In this document: one piece after another, positions 23,645-33,403 of the stretch | Numbering within the stretch: position 1 is the stretch's first letter | Layout: each line of letters starts with the position of its first letter | From: Sphingobium sp. | Lineage (GTDB): Bacteria > Pseudomonadota > Alphaproteobacteria > Sphingomonadales > Sphingomonadaceae | Direction: 5' to 3' | Assembly (NCBI GenBank): GCA_035196065.1 | Contig: CP136575.1 | Span: 525,001-589,000 of the forward strand | Length of the DNA: 64,000 nucleotides | The notes under the pieces: model-generated | The model's input: the letters and a program-made list of their open reading frames with translations, nothing else | What the model was told of the DNA's origin: nothing | Database searches by the model: none | Program-made: the position numbers and the translations under genes

Positions 23645-24862
23645 ATGACTGAAACCAAATTCGACATCATTGTCTATGGGGCGACAAGTTTCGTTGGCCA
23701 GATCATCACGCGCTATATGCATGAGCAGTTCGCAGATGGATCGATCCGTTGGGCAATCGCCGGGCGTTCGCTCAATAAGCTTCAACAGGTCAGCGATACG
23801 ATCGGCTTATCGGGTGTCGAGCTTATCGTTGCTGACGCTGCGGATGAATCAGCATTACGGCAAATGTGCGCACGGACCAATGTTGTCATATCAACCGTCG
23901 GCCCATATGCGCTTTATGGTGATGTGTTGGTCAGGGTCTGCGCCACAACGGGCACAGACTATTGCGATCTGACGGGGGAACCCCAGTGGATCCGCAAAAT
24001 GCAATTACGGCACGATGCTGATGCGATAAAGAGCGGCGCACGGATCGTTCATTGTTGCGGTTTTGATTCCATCCCATCTGATCTGGGCGTCCATTTTCTG
24101 CAACGCAGCGCATTGGAGCAATTCGGCCAAACATGTGACCGGATCAATATGCGCGTCGTCAACATGAAGGGTGGCGCGTCAGGTGGCACCATCGCGAGCA
24201 TGATTAACATGGTCAAGGAAGCGGTAGGTGATGCCGATTTGCGGCGCGAACTCCAAGATCCTTACAGCCTGTGTCCAGCGGGCCATGGCTTCTCGGTTCC
24301 GCAACCGGATGTGAAAATCGCATATGACAATGTCTATGGCGGCTGGATTGCTCCCTTTGTCATGGCGGGTATCAACACAAGGGTCGTGCATCGGTCCAAC
24401 GCCTTAAGTGGCAACAGCTATGGTGCCGAATTCACATATGAGGAAGCTGTGGTGACCGGTCAGGGCGCGAATGGTAAGTGGAAAGCGCGCGCCACCACAT
24501 GGGGCGTGAATGCGCTTATGATTGGACTGGCTGTACCTCCAATTCGCTGGCTGCTTGAAACTGCTGTTCTTCCAAAACCAGGCGAAGGACCGAGCGAAGA
24601 GGCGCAGTTAAAGGGTGGGTTCGACCTCATTTTCCGCGGCTCAACGGCAAAGGGCGAAACCATAGGGTGTCGCGTCACGGGGGACCGAGATCCTGGCTAT
24701 GGGTCAACCGCCAAGATGTTGGCTCAGGCTGCCACCTGCCTTGCCAAAGACGTACCAGACGATGTTGCGGGGGGCTTCTGGACGCCAGCAACACTTTTGG
24801 GCGACAAGCTCGTCGAACGGCTAAAGGCGCATGCCGGACTTACCTTCGAAAAACTGGCCTAG
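23645..24862 (+). CDS. Saccharopine-dehydrogenase-like NAD(P)-binding reductase
   Basis: A 405-residue protein. The Rossmann N-terminus (FDIIVYGATSFVGQIITRY) and the GPYALYGDVLVRVCATTGTDYCDLTGE and CCGFDSIPSDLG segments are typical of the saccharopine-dehydrogenase-like family that includes trans-acting enoyl reductases. It is predicted to be cytoplasmic or membrane-associated; a hydrophobic stretch (ALMIGLAVPPIRWLLETAVL) lies near 290-310. AGGA precedes the ATG. It is 247 bases from the DSD1-type gene. A role in lipid or polyketide reduction is known for relatives but not shown here. Confidence 0.85.
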   Translation: MTETKFDIIVYGATSFVGQIITRYMHEQFADGSIRWAIAGRSLNKLQQVSDTIGLSGVELIVADAADESALRQMCARTNVVISTVGPYALYGDVLVRVCATTGTDYCDLTGEPQWIRKMQLRHDADAIKSGARIVHCCGFDSIPSDLGVHFLQRSALEQFGQTCDRINMRVVNMKGGASGGTIASMINMVKEAVGDADLRRELQDPYSLCPAGHGFSVPQPDVKIAYDNVYGGWIAPFVMAGINTRVVHRSNALSGNSYGAEFTYEEAVVTGQGANGKWKARATTWGVNALMIGLAVPPIRWLLETAVLPKPGEGPSEEAQLKGGFDLIFRGSTAKGETIGCRVTGDRDPGYGSTAKMLAQAATCLAKDVPDDVAGGFWTPATLLGDKLVERLKAHAGLTFEKLA

Positions 24863-25092
24863 GGCTATTGCCAGACTAACATAGCTGGCGGCACAAGGGG
24901 GCGCGTAAGTTGCTTCGCATCCGCGACACGCGCATGCGATGGCTTTGCGATGACACAATTGCTGCAAACTTGCCTCCAGTTGGCAGGCTGGCGCGAGCCG
25001 CACTGGATTGCGCCGCTTCGCTAGCAATAACGAAGAAAGGAAGGGGCCAAGCACGTGTGGCGCAGCCTGCCGGAATTGGCTAGGGCGGCGTC

Positions 25093-26712
25093 ATGCTTCG
25101 CATCAATGAACTGAAACTGCCTCTCGATCACGCCGCCGAAGACCTTCCGGTGGCGATTTGCGCACGGCTGAAGATCGACGCCGCTGACCTCACCCGCTTC
25201 CAGATCTTCCGCAGGGGCAATGATGCCCGCAAAAAGCACGCGATCCTGCTGACCTATGTCGTCGATTGCGTGGTGGCGAACGAGGCCGAAGTACTGGCAC
25301 GCTTTGCCGACGACCAGAATGTGAAGCCCACCCCAGACACTTCCTACAAATTCCCGGTCATGGCCCCGCAAGGCTGGGACGGCGAACGGCCGGTGGTTAT
25401 CGGCGCAGGGCCTTGCGGTTTGCTCGCCGCCCTGATCCTCGCGCAGATGGGCCTCAAACCGATCATCATTGAACGCGGCAAAGCAGTGCGCGAGCGGACC
25501 AAGGATACCTGGGGACTATGGCGGCGCTCGGTGCTGGAGCCGGAATCGAACGTGCAGTTCGGCGAAGGCGGTGCCGGCACATTCTCGGACGGCAAACTCT
25601 ATAGTCGAATTAAAGACCCCCGCCATCTGGGGCGCAAGGTGCTGGTCGAGTTCGTCAAGGCAGGCGCGCCGGACGACATTCTGACCGAAGCCCACCCGCA
25701 CATCGGCACCTTCCGCCTCGTCACAATGGTGATGTCTATGCGCGAGACGATCGAGAGCCTGGGTGGCGAATACCGTTTCCAGACCCGCGTCGAGGATTTC
25801 GAGATCGAGACGACGCCAGACGGCGAACGGCAGATCGCCGGGCTGCATTTGTCGGACGGATCGCTCCTCCCCGCTCGCCACGTGATCATGGCGGTGGGCC
25901 ATTCGGCGCGCGATACGTTCCAGATACTCTATGACCGGGGCGTGCATATCGAGGCCAAACCCTTTGCCATCGGCGTGCGGATAGAGCACCCGCAAAGCTG
26001 GGTCGACACGGCGCGTTATGGCCAGAGCGCGGGCAACAAGATCCTCGGTCCCGCGGCCTATTCGATCGCGCATAAGTGCAGCAACGGACGCACAGTCTAT
26101 TCCTTCTGCATGTGCCCCGGCGGACGGGTGGTTGCCGCCACGAGCGAGGAAGGCCGCGTCGTCACCAACGGCATGAGCCAGTATTCGCGCGCAGAGTTCA
26201 ATGCGAACTCGGGCCTCGTTGTCGACATTGATCCGAACCGCGACTATCCCGGCGGGCCGATGGCGGGGATGGCGTTCCAGCGCCACTGGGAAAGTCTCGC
26301 CTTCGAGGCTGGCGGGCGCAACTATATGGCCCCTGGACAGAAGCTCGGCGATTTCCTCGCCGACCGGCCCTCCACCGAGTTTGGCGACGTGATCCCCAGC
26401 TACAAGCCGGGTGTCCATCTGACCGAACTCAAAAAATGCCTGCCGGACTATGTGATCGAATCGATCCGCGAGGCGCTGCCGGTGTTCGGGCGGATGGTGC
26501 CGGGCTACGATCATCCTGACGTGGTGATGACCGGCGTCGAGACGCGCACCTCCTCACCGGTGCGGATCACGCGCGGGAGGGACTGCCAGAGCCTCAACAC
26601 GCGCGGGCTTTATCCGGCAGGTGAAGGCGCTGGCTATGCAGGCGGCATTCTTTCAGCTGCGGTCGACGGGATCAAGGTGGCCGAGGCGCTGGCCGCCGAA
26701 GTGCTGAAATGA
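25093..26712 (+). CDS. FAD-dependent dehydrogenase, COG2509-type
   Basis: A 539-residue flavoprotein. Residues about 1-85 form a small N-terminal domain (LRINELKLPLDHAAEDLPVA, QIFRRGNDARKKHAILLTY). The FAD fingerprint is VVIGAGPCGLLAALILAQMG, then ERGKAVRERTKDTW, and GEGGAGTFSDGKLYSRIKDP. The C-terminus ends in GLYPAGEGAGYAGGILSAAVDG. This is the architecture of the uncharacterised FAD-dependent dehydrogenases of COG2509. Substrate unknown. ATG follows GGCGTC, a weak ribosome site. It lies alone between the reductase gene and the acyl-CoA synthetase. Confidence 0.9.
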   Translation: MLRINELKLPLDHAAEDLPVAICARLKIDAADLTRFQIFRRGNDARKKHAILLTYVVDCVVANEAEVLARFADDQNVKPTPDTSYKFPVMAPQGWDGERPVVIGAGPCGLLAALILAQMGLKPIIIERGKAVRERTKDTWGLWRRSVLEPESNVQFGEGGAGTFSDGKLYSRIKDPRHLGRKVLVEFVKAGAPDDILTEAHPHIGTFRLVTMVMSMRETIESLGGEYRFQTRVEDFEIETTPDGERQIAGLHLSDGSLLPARHVIMAVGHSARDTFQILYDRGVHIEAKPFAIGVRIEHPQSWVDTARYGQSAGNKILGPAAYSIAHKCSNGRTVYSFCMCPGGRVVAATSEEGRVVTNGMSQYSRAEFNANSGLVVDIDPNRDYPGGPMAGMAFQRHWESLAFEAGGRNYMAPGQKLGDFLADRPSTEFGDVIPSYKPGVHLTELKKCLPDYVIESIREALPVFGRMVPGYDHPDVVMTGVETRTSSPVRITRGRDCQSLNTRGLYPAGEGAGYAGGILSAAVDGIKVAEALAAEVLK

Positions 26713-26764
26713 ACGCGGCGGATCCATCCCACGATGCGGGCAAAGAACTGGAGTGAGAGAATAG

Positions 26765-28309
26765 ATGACAGGTGGGTTAAGCCTTACGCAGGCCGTTCGT
26801 CGCGCGGTCGCAATCAAACGAACTGACACGGCTGTAATTGACGGTCCGGTTCGGTTCACCTGGGAGCAGTTTGCGGATCGCGTTTCACGTCTGGCGGCAG
26901 CATTCATTGCGCTCGGCCTTAAGCCGGGCGGGCGGGTGGTGTTATTGGCGCTTAACAGTCACCGATCGCTTGAATGCTTTTATGCTGCCATGCAGGCGGG
27001 TGGGGTGATCGTCCCCCTCAATCATCGGCTCGGCGTGGACGAGATCTTGGCCCAAACCAATGATTGCGCCCCTCAGATCGTGATCCTCGGCCCTGAATTT
27101 GCATCGATGCACGAAGCGCTTCTGGTGACCGCGGACGGGACAAAGCGGGAGATGGTTTACTGCGACCACGATGCGGCGCCGGAAGGGTTTCACGGTTATG
27201 AGCAACTGGTGGCCAGTAACCAGCCGATCGAGGATACGGGGCGGCAGGGCGATGATCTCGCTTGTCTCCTCTATACCAGCGGAACGACCAGTGCAGCAAA
27301 GGGCGTGATGCTGAGTCATGCCAATTTCTGCGCCAATACCGCCAATGTCGTGGCCGAACTGGGGATGGATGAAGACACCGTCCACCTGCATCACGGCCCT
27401 CTTTTTCACGTTGCATCAGCTGCGCGCCTGTTCTCGACCACGCATGTTGCGGGCACCCATGTCTTTCTGCCCCGCTTCGTGGCCCGCGAGGTAATTGCCG
27501 AGATTGCTCGGACCAGCGTGACCCATGCGACCTTCGTGCCGACCATGTTCCGGATGATGCTTGATGAGCCAAGTCTCAGCCAAACCGACCTTACGAGCCT
27601 GCGCTATGTGTCGTACGGTTCCGCAGCCATGCCCGAGCCATTATTGAGGGAGTTCATGGCGGCCCTGCCATCGGTCCGCATGCTCCAGTCCTATGGCATG
27701 ACCGAATTGTCGCCGGTAGTGACGATCCTTGGCTGGCGGGATCATTTGCCGGACGCTGCGGCCAGCGGTCGCCTTCGCTCGGCGGGTCGTCCGGCAATGT
27801 TGGCCGAAGTGGCGATCATTGACCCGGATGACAGGCCTTTGCCTGCGGGGTCGCATGGCGAGATCGTAGCGCGCGGACCTATGGTGATGCAGGGTTACTG
27901 GAACCGGCCCGACCTGACTGCCGAAGCCTTGCGGGGCGGCTGGATGCATACCGGAGACGTCGGTTACTTCGATGATGACGGATATCTCTACGTCGTTGAT
28001 CGGCTGAAAGACATGATCATCACCGGCGGGGAGAATGTTTGGTCGCAAGAGGTAGAAAATGCGCTCGCTTCGCATCCTGCCGTTTCACTGTGCGCAGTCA
28101 TCGGCAAACCCGACACATTCTGGGGCGAAACGGTTCATGCAATTGTAAACTTAAGAGACAATATGGCCGTCACCGAAGCCGAATTGATCGCGCACTGTCG
28201 CAACCTTATCGCGCATTATAAATGCCCGCGCAGCGTCGATGTTCGAGACGAACCTCTGCCACTCAGCGGTGCCAATAAGGTTCTGAAATCGGAACTTCGC
28301 GCGAAGTGA
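26765..28309 (+). CDS. Acyl-CoA synthetase (class I adenylate-forming enzyme)
   Basis: A 514-residue AMP-forming ligase. The phosphate loop is LLYTSGTTSAAKGVMLSH, the adenine motif is SYGMTELSP, and the C-terminal hinge is YVVDRLKDMIITGGENVWSQEVE, followed by the catalytic lysine region PLPLSGANKVLKSELR. It activates a carboxylic acid to its CoA ester in the cytoplasm; medium- or long-chain fatty acids are usual, but the substrate cannot be fixed. The start follows GGAGTGAGAGAATAG closely, a good ribosome site. Confidence 0.92.
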   Translation: MTGGLSLTQAVRRAVAIKRTDTAVIDGPVRFTWEQFADRVSRLAAAFIALGLKPGGRVVLLALNSHRSLECFYAAMQAGGVIVPLNHRLGVDEILAQTNDCAPQIVILGPEFASMHEALLVTADGTKREMVYCDHDAAPEGFHGYEQLVASNQPIEDTGRQGDDLACLLYTSGTTSAAKGVMLSHANFCANTANVVAELGMDEDTVHLHHGPLFHVASAARLFSTTHVAGTHVFLPRFVAREVIAEIARTSVTHATFVPTMFRMMLDEPSLSQTDLTSLRYVSYGSAAMPEPLLREFMAALPSVRMLQSYGMTELSPVVTILGWRDHLPDAAASGRLRSAGRPAMLAEVAIIDPDDRPLPAGSHGEIVARGPMVMQGYWNRPDLTAEALRGGWMHTGDVGYFDDDGYLYVVDRLKDMIITGGENVWSQEVENALASHPAVSLCAVIGKPDTFWGETVHAIVNLRDNMAVTEAELIAHCRNLIAHYKCPRSVDVRDEPLPLSGANKVLKSELRAK

Positions 28310-28485
28310 GCGCTTTGCCATTCGCGCAGCACCTTGTTCGTTGCCTGACACGACGCACCTGACATTGACGCACATTCGGTTCGCCAGACGCGGGTGCGGG
28401 CACATGTAAAATCAACCCACGCGGACCTTAAGCGACGCGCATGGCTGGAACATTCGAGGCCGGAGTTTGTTTGTGTGCGTGACAA

Positions 28486-29541
28486 ATGAAGATAGCTTCA
28501 CGCCGGATCCTATTTGTGGCGATGGCCGCAATCGCCTTAGCAATTGCGGGGTATTGGCTATTTGCGCCGCGCGACAAGGCAGTTGCAACATTCGTGACCA
28601 AGACAGCTGTGGCAGACCGCATCCTGTCCGTGAACGGCAGAATCAGGCCGCGGCTTCAGGTTGATATACGCCCTTCGCTGGGCGGGCAGCTGATCGCATT
28701 GCCATTCGATGTCGGGGATCGGGTGTCATCAGGGCAGATCCTTGCCAGAATCGACGATGCCCCCGAACAGGCTGCCATCGCAGAAGCGCAAGCATCAGTC
28801 GCAACGCAGCAGGCAACACTTGCACAGGCCCGACGGGAACTGACGCGGTTCGTGGAGTTAGGCCAATTCGCAACCAGACGAGAGGTGGAACAACGGCGCC
28901 TGTCAGTATTGGAAGGTGAGCGCGAACTCAATCGCCGCCAAGCCGCTGTTGCCCAAGCAAGCGAGCTTCGCGATCGCCGCGTGTTGCGGGCACCCTTTGC
29001 AGGGGTCATTCTGGAGCGGCCGGTTGACCCCGGTCAGGCGGTCGGGCTTGAAAGCGTGATTTACCGCCTCGCCGACCTGTCAAATCCAGAAGTCAGCATA
29101 GAGGTGGATGAGGTCTACGCTTCAGAAATCCGGCCGGGCATGGAAGCAACGGTTGCCATGGCCGGGCAGAAACGCCCGCTCATGGCCAAAGTCCTGCATG
29201 TCGAACCCCGTGTCGATCCGGCAACCGGCGCGCGCGCCGTGCGTCTGGGTCTGATCGGTGCAGCAACCGATGCGCCCTCTGGGATGACTGTAACCGTCAA
29301 TCTGCTGATCGAACGCCGAGAAGGGGCGATTAGCGTGCCGAGAAGCGCCCTTATCCCATCGGCGAGTTCGGCCAAAGTACGCGTAGTCGGAACTGACAAG
29401 GTCGTGATTGAACGCGCAATTACCTTTATCGATTGGCCAGCGGAAGCTGTGATTGTGACCAGCGGCCTCGTGCCCGGCGAACGCATTCTGACAGAGCCGG
29501 ATTCGGCGCAGCCGGGCGAGAAAGTTAGGATAAACGGTTAG
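28486..29541 (+). CDS. Membrane fusion protein of an ABC exporter (MacA/HlyD-like)
   Basis: A 351-residue periplasmic adaptor. The N-terminal anchor (ILFVAMAAIALAIAGYWLFA) is followed by a biotinyl-lipoyl half (GRIRPRLQVDIRPSLGGQLIALPFDVGDRVSSGQILARID), a coiled-coil hairpin rich in A/Q/R/E (about 85-160), the second lipoyl half (RVLRAPFAGVILERPVDPGQAV) and a beta-barrel. It links an inner-membrane ABC pump to an outer-membrane channel, which is not encoded here. The permease follows after one base and the ATPase after that. Confidence 0.9.
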   Translation: MKIASRRILFVAMAAIALAIAGYWLFAPRDKAVATFVTKTAVADRILSVNGRIRPRLQVDIRPSLGGQLIALPFDVGDRVSSGQILARIDDAPEQAAIAEAQASVATQQATLAQARRELTRFVELGQFATRREVEQRRLSVLEGERELNRRQAAVAQASELRDRRVLRAPFAGVILERPVDPGQAVGLESVIYRLADLSNPEVSIEVDEVYASEIRPGMEATVAMAGQKRPLMAKVLHVEPRVDPATGARAVRLGLIGAATDAPSGMTVTVNLLIERREGAISVPRSALIPSASSAKVRVVGTDKVVIERAITFIDWPAEAVIVTSGLVPGERILTEPDSAQPGEKVRING

Positions 29542-29542
29542 G

Positions 29543-30748
29543 ATGACCCCCTATGCCGTCAAACTCGCCATGCGGCACTTGCTGTCCCACCCGGGGCAGA
29601 CCGCGCTCCTGATGGCCGGGGTTGCGCTTGGCGTCAGTGTTTTCATCTTCATGAGTGCGCTAATCGGCGGGTTAGCGACTTTGCTAACCATGCGCACCGT
29701 TGGCAGCATCCCGCACATCGTGGTGGAAATGCCCAATCGCGACCCGGCAATTTTGTCGATCGAACCGGGTGCGCAAGTGGTGCTTCAGAAAGATCTCAGC
29801 CGGCGCGACCAGATCACCATCTGGCAGCCAATGATCCCGATCATCGAACAGGCCTCCGGCGTGATCGCTGTATCGCCGCAAATCAGGGGCTCTGCCTTTG
29901 TCGAGCGTGGCCAGGCCGTGTCGCCGGTCGGGGTCATCGGAACGATGCCGGGCAAATTGTCGGACATCGCCAATATCGATGCGGCGATTGTCGATGGCTC
30001 CAGCAATCTGCCTGCGGACGGGATCCTGATCGGAAGTGTTTTGGCGCGTGATCTGGGGCTTCGGGTGGGGCAAGTCGTCCAGCTGACATCGGATCGCGGT
30101 CGGTCGCGCAGCTTTCGCATTGGCGGCATCTTCACCCTCGGCATCGCCAGCGCCGATCGCCAGGCAATCTATATGAATTTCACCACGGCCAGGGCCTTGT
30201 TCGATCTATCGACAGGGATTTCGCGCATCGAGATCAAGGTGCAGCCCGCAACCGCTGCGGAAGGCATCGCCGAACGCCTGCGCCGGTCAACCGGCCTCAA
30301 AGCTACGCCCTGGACCGAAGACAACCAGCAGCTTTTCGAAGGCCTTGATGCGCAGGCGCGCACCGGCACGATCATCAAGGCATTCTCACTGGTTACGATC
30401 ATCGTCGGCATTGCCAGCGCCATGTTGCTCTCGATCGTTCGGCGACAGGCGGAGATCGGGATCATGCGGGCGATGGGCGCCAGCCGCAGCCTGGTGGTAA
30501 CGATCTACGTTCTTGAAGGAACCTTGATCGGCCTTGTCGGTGCGCTGGTCGGGGCTTTGGCCGCATGGCTCGCATTGTTGCCGCTCCCACCGGTAAGTGC
30601 TGTGAAAAGCGGTGCCCTGCCGATCGACCGCTAGCAGGGTGATTTCCTGCTGGCGATTGCGCTGACCACGCTTGCCGCAACGCTTGCGTCGATCCTGCCC
30701 GCACGCCGTGCGTCACGGATCGATCCGGTTGAAGCGATCGGGGCATGA
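29543..30748 (+). pseudogene. MacB-like ABC permease split by an in-frame TAG
   Basis: From ATG 29543 the frame encodes a MacB/FtsX-type permease: first membrane helix (TALLMAGVALGVSVFIFMSAL), a large periplasmic domain, and helices near IIKAFSLVTIIVGIASAML and GTLIGLVGALVGALAAWLAL. At 30632-30634 TAG interrupts it (363 residues). Reading past the TAG in the same frame gives QGDFLLAIALTTLAATLASI and then LPARRASRIDPVEAIGA, exactly the last helix and the conserved C-terminus of this family. It ends at TGA 30746-30748, which overlaps the ATPase start as ATGA. So this is one gene with a nonsense codon, a recent mutation, read-through or a sequencing error. The truncated product lacks the last helix. 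Confidence 0.9.
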
Positions 30749-31431
30749 CCAAGTCGCTGATCCTGTCTGTAATCGGGCTGATCAAAGATTTTGGCGAAGG
30801 CGAAACCCAGGTACATGTTCTGAAAGACATAGACCTTTCCATGGAAGCGGGCGAGATGGCGGCCCTGCTTGGCCCCTCAGGCTCAGGCAAGAGCACTTTG
30901 CTGACCATTTTGGGCACCTTGATGCGCGCGAGCGGTGGCACACACGAAATGCTGGGGGTGGACTTGATGCATGCCAGCGAAGCCCAGCGCACCGAGTTCC
31001 GAAGCAAGAATCTGGGTTTTGTTTTCCAGTTCCACCACTTGCTGCCAGATCTTTCCGCGCTGGAAAATGTGATGATGCCAGCCGCCTGTGCTGCAGGGCA
31101 TGAAACCGGGGCGATGCGCCAACGGGCGAGTGAATTGCTTGACGCTGTCGGTCTGTCGGATCGCCGAAATTTCCGCCCTGCGGCAATGTCCGGTGGCCAA
31201 CGCCAGCGCGTTGCCGTGGCGCGTGCGCTGATCAACAATCCGACGCTGGTTCTGGCCGATGAACCGACCGGCAATCTTGATAGGGAATCGGCCGATCACG
31301 TGATGGACCTGATTCACACCATCAATCAAACGATGGGCAGCAGCTTTCTGATTTCGACCCATGATGAATATATCGCATCGCGCTGCCAGCGCCGGATCGA
31401 GCTGCTTGATGGCCGGATCGTCCGTTCCTGA
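30745..31431 (+). CDS. ABC transporter ATPase (MacB/LolD type)
   Basis: A 228-residue ATPase. Walker A is LLGPSGSGKST, the Q-loop is FVFQFHHLLP, the signature is MSGGQRQRVAVARAL and Walker B is LVLADEPTGNLD, with the switch His in STHDEYIA. It belongs to the LolD/MacB/FtsE class that powers mechanotransmission permeases. Its ATG overlaps the original stop of the permease. The intact ATPase beside an interrupted permease suggests the mutation is recent. It ends 42 bases before the convergent SOUL gene. Confidence 0.93.
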   Translation: MTKSLILSVIGLIKDFGEGETQVHVLKDIDLSMEAGEMAALLGPSGSGKSTLLTILGTLMRASGGTHEMLGVDLMHASEAQRTEFRSKNLGFVFQFHHLLPDLSALENVMMPAACAAGHETGAMRQRASELLDAVGLSDRRNFRPAAMSGGQRQRVAVARALINNPTLVLADEPTGNLDRESADHVMDLIHTINQTMGSSFLISTHDEYIASRCQRRIELLDGRIVRS

Positions 31432-31451
31432 GCGTTGATGCAAAGCGCGGA

Positions 31452-31468
31452 CAAAGCCCCTTGCTTTG
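31452..31468. terminator. Short hairpin between convergent genes
   Basis: CAAAGC-CCCTT-GCTTTG is a 6-bp stem with a 5-base loop in the 42-base spacer between the ABC ATPase and the SOUL gene, extended by a GG/CC pair with one bulged base. There is no strong T-tract, so it is a weak bidirectional terminator candidate. Confidence 0.35.
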
Positions 31469-31473
31469 CCAAG

Positions 31474-32094
31474 TCACCGCGCCACCGGTATCATCACTTC
31501 GTTCCGGCGCAGAAACCACAAAGTCCAGGGCGGGTTGTACTGGGCTAATACCGGCGCGCCGATTACCTGCAAATCCTGTGCGACGATGAAGCTTTGCAGC
31601 GCGGCTGTGTTGGAAGCGACAGCCTCTTCGCGGGCGAAACCGCTAAAGCGGGCCACGGCCATGCGCTGCGGCGCGAGCATGCGAAGCCGGACTTTCGGAT
31701 CATTGGGCTGCGGCAAGCTATCCAAGGTGGCGCCCTCAGGCATGATGAAGCGGATCACCCAATTACCGTCACCACCCGACTGAATGACTGGTGCGGTCAT
31801 GGCGATCTTCTCGTTTGTTGCCGCCTGCTGGGTTACCGGAGCTGTCATCGCGATGCTTTGCGTGCGGGTGTTGGCGCCGAAGATGTAGCCGGCAAGCAAG
31901 CGAAACCCCTTGCTTGCCGCTTCCTTGCGTTCACCGCTCACCAAGACTTCGGCGATGGCCTGTGCCGGATAGTCGCGTATTTCAAAATCTCGCTCGGAAA
32001 ACTCGACGGTGAAAGGCGGCTCTTTAGTGGCCATCGACATTACTCCCCACAGGACCAGTCCAGCAATAAGGACCAGAATAAGCGCCCTCAACAT
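31474..32094 (-). CDS. SOUL-family haem-binding protein with N-terminal anchor
   Basis: A 206-residue protein. The N-terminus (MLRALILVLIAGLVLWGVMS) is an uncleaved anchor or signal. The SOUL domain is plain: VEFSERDFEIRDYPAQAIAEV, FRLLAGYIFGANTRTQSIAMTAPVTQQ, KIAMTAPVIQ and VRLRMLAPQRMAVARFSGFA. Relatives bind haem or tetrapyrroles. I chose ATG 32094 because GAGGCAG lies just before it; ATG 32115 would add seven residues. It converges on the ABC exporter genes. Confidence 0.92.
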   Translation of the reverse strand: MLRALILVLIAGLVLWGVMSMATKEPPFTVEFSERDFEIRDYPAQAIAEVLVSGERKEAASKGFRLLAGYIFGANTRTQSIAMTAPVTQQAATNEKIAMTAPVIQSGGDGNWVIRFIMPEGATLDSLPQPNDPKVRLRMLAPQRMAVARFSGFAREEAVASNTAALQSFIVAQDLQVIGAPVLAQYNPPWTLWFLRRNEVMIPVAR

Positions 32095-32512
32095 AGCAAC
32101 TGCCTCGATTGGCATGACCCCATGGCACGAGCCGGGCGGTATTCATGTCCATTGAACCGGAAGTAAGTGCAAATGTTCCGGTCGGTGCCGTCAGACCAAT
32201 CGCAACCTCTGTCCGTTCGGCCCGGATAGGGCAGGGGCAATCGTACATATATCATCACCACAAGACGGATCACCTCAGAGGATAAATTGAAGTAACGGCA
32301 CGGGTTATCTAATGTGCTCAACCAACCAATTTATCGGCGGCTCATCCCACGAGCAATTTTGCTCTGACAAAACCCCTCACGGCTATGATGGCCCAAGGCT
32401 GTGCAATTGGCGAGCAGACACCCTGCCAATATGGCGGCATTTTTCCTTTGTTGGCGGCTGGACCGGCCTTAGCCCCGATCGAAGACGGCGACGGCGCGCG
32501 CAATCGGGGGGA
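32095..32512. other. Spacer between SOUL and GNAT genes holding an IS6-family scar
   Basis: Apart from the transposase fragment at 32232-32306 I see no gene. The 5' part of the open frame that runs into the GNAT gene (32312-32512) has unnatural composition (Arg runs, no similarity) and is not counted as coding. Confidence 0.5.
32232..32306 (-). pseudogene. IS6-family transposase fragment (N-terminal 25 residues)
   Basis: Reading leftward the frame gives NPCRYFNLSSEVIRLVVMIY then VRLPL, matching residues 9-33 of the intact transposase at 60154-60870 (NPFRYFNSSPEVIRLVVMMY, VRFPL) with five differences. The nucleotide sequence is also clearly similar. Homology ends abruptly after the PL. It is a small insertion-sequence scar. 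Confidence 0.75.
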
Positions 32513-33403
32513 ATGATGGATATCGATATAGCGGACATGCTCGCGACGTCGGAAATCGGGCAAATGACCTTCGCAGAGGCTAAGCAGATATTTGCCCTTG
32601 CTTCGAGCGAGGGCTGGAATCCCGGCCGAAGCGATCTTGAATGCGCATGGAAATGCGATCCGGATGCCTTTATCGCGCTTCGATACCGCGGCACCATGAT
32701 CGCAGGCGGCAGCATCTTCCGCCACACTCCGTCTTTCGGATTCATGGGCCTGTTCATCGTCAACGAAGCGTTTCGCGGATATGGTCTCGGCCGGCGGTTA
32801 TGGCACACGCGCTTGCAACTCTTGCGTGCCCGGCTTGCGCCTGATGCGGTCATCGGAATGGACGGCGTGTTCCCGATGGAGAGTTTTTACGCGGCCGGCG
32901 GTTTTGAACCAGCCTATGAAACCGTGCGATATCAGGGCGTGGCGAGCGGGGCCATTGCAAGAACCGGCCATGCGCCGATGCCCGTTCACGCCCCTGTTTC
33001 AAACGACATATTGCTGGCTTATGATCGTGACCGGGCACCCTATGATAGAAGCGCCCTGCTCGCATCCTGGTTGTCGCAACCGGAGATCATGACGGCAGCG
33101 ACATTTCAGGACGGCGTTTTGGTGGGATTTGGTCTGGCACGCCCAGCCGAAAACGGTTTCAAGATCGGCCCATTAGTCGCAGACGATGCCCGGATCGCGC
33201 AAGGATTGCTGGCCAACTTGGTCGAACGGCTCGATGGCACGCAAGTGCAAATCGATGTGCCGAGCCCGAATCAGGATGGCGTCGCGCTGGCAAAATCATT
33301 TGGTCTCGAAGCCAACTTCGGCTGTCGCCGCATGTATTTCGGCGGAAGGCCAGAGGAGAATATGCCGTCTATCTTTGGCGCCATGTCGCTTGAATTTGGT
33401 TGA
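32513..33403 (+). CDS. Tandem GNAT-type N-acetyltransferase
   Basis: A 296-residue protein. The first GNAT domain has the acetyl-CoA loop FIVNEAFRGYGLGRRLWH, followed by a GVFPMESFYAAGGFEPAYE segment. The second half (QDGVLVGFGLARPAENGFKIGPLVADDARIAQGLLANLVE) is a second acetyltransferase-like domain of the YitH type. ATG 32513 is chosen because GGGGGGA lies directly before it; ATG 32516 is equally possible. Substrate unknown. Confidence 0.85.
   Translation: MMDIDIADMLATSEIGQMTFAEAKQIFALASSEGWNPGRSDLECAWKCDPDAFIALRYRGTMIAGGSIFRHTPSFGFMGLFIVNEAFRGYGLGRRLWHTRLQLLRARLAPDAVIGMDGVFPMESFYAAGGFEPAYETVRYQGVASGAIARTGHAPMPVHAPVSNDILLAYDRDRAPYDRSALLASWLSQPEIMTAATFQDGVLVGFGLARPAENGFKIGPLVADDARIAQGLLANLVERLDGTQVQIDVPSPNQDGVALAKSFGLEANFGCRRMYFGGRPEENMPSIFGAMSLEFG

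Noticed and set aside
25516-26514. A 332-codon leftward frame opposite the FAD-dependent dehydrogenase
   Set aside because: Antisense shadow; the rightward frame has FAD motifs throughout.
32312-32512. In-frame N-terminal extension of the GNAT protein
   Set aside because: Arg-run, non-conserved composition and a good ribosome site directly before ATG 32513 point to a downstream start.
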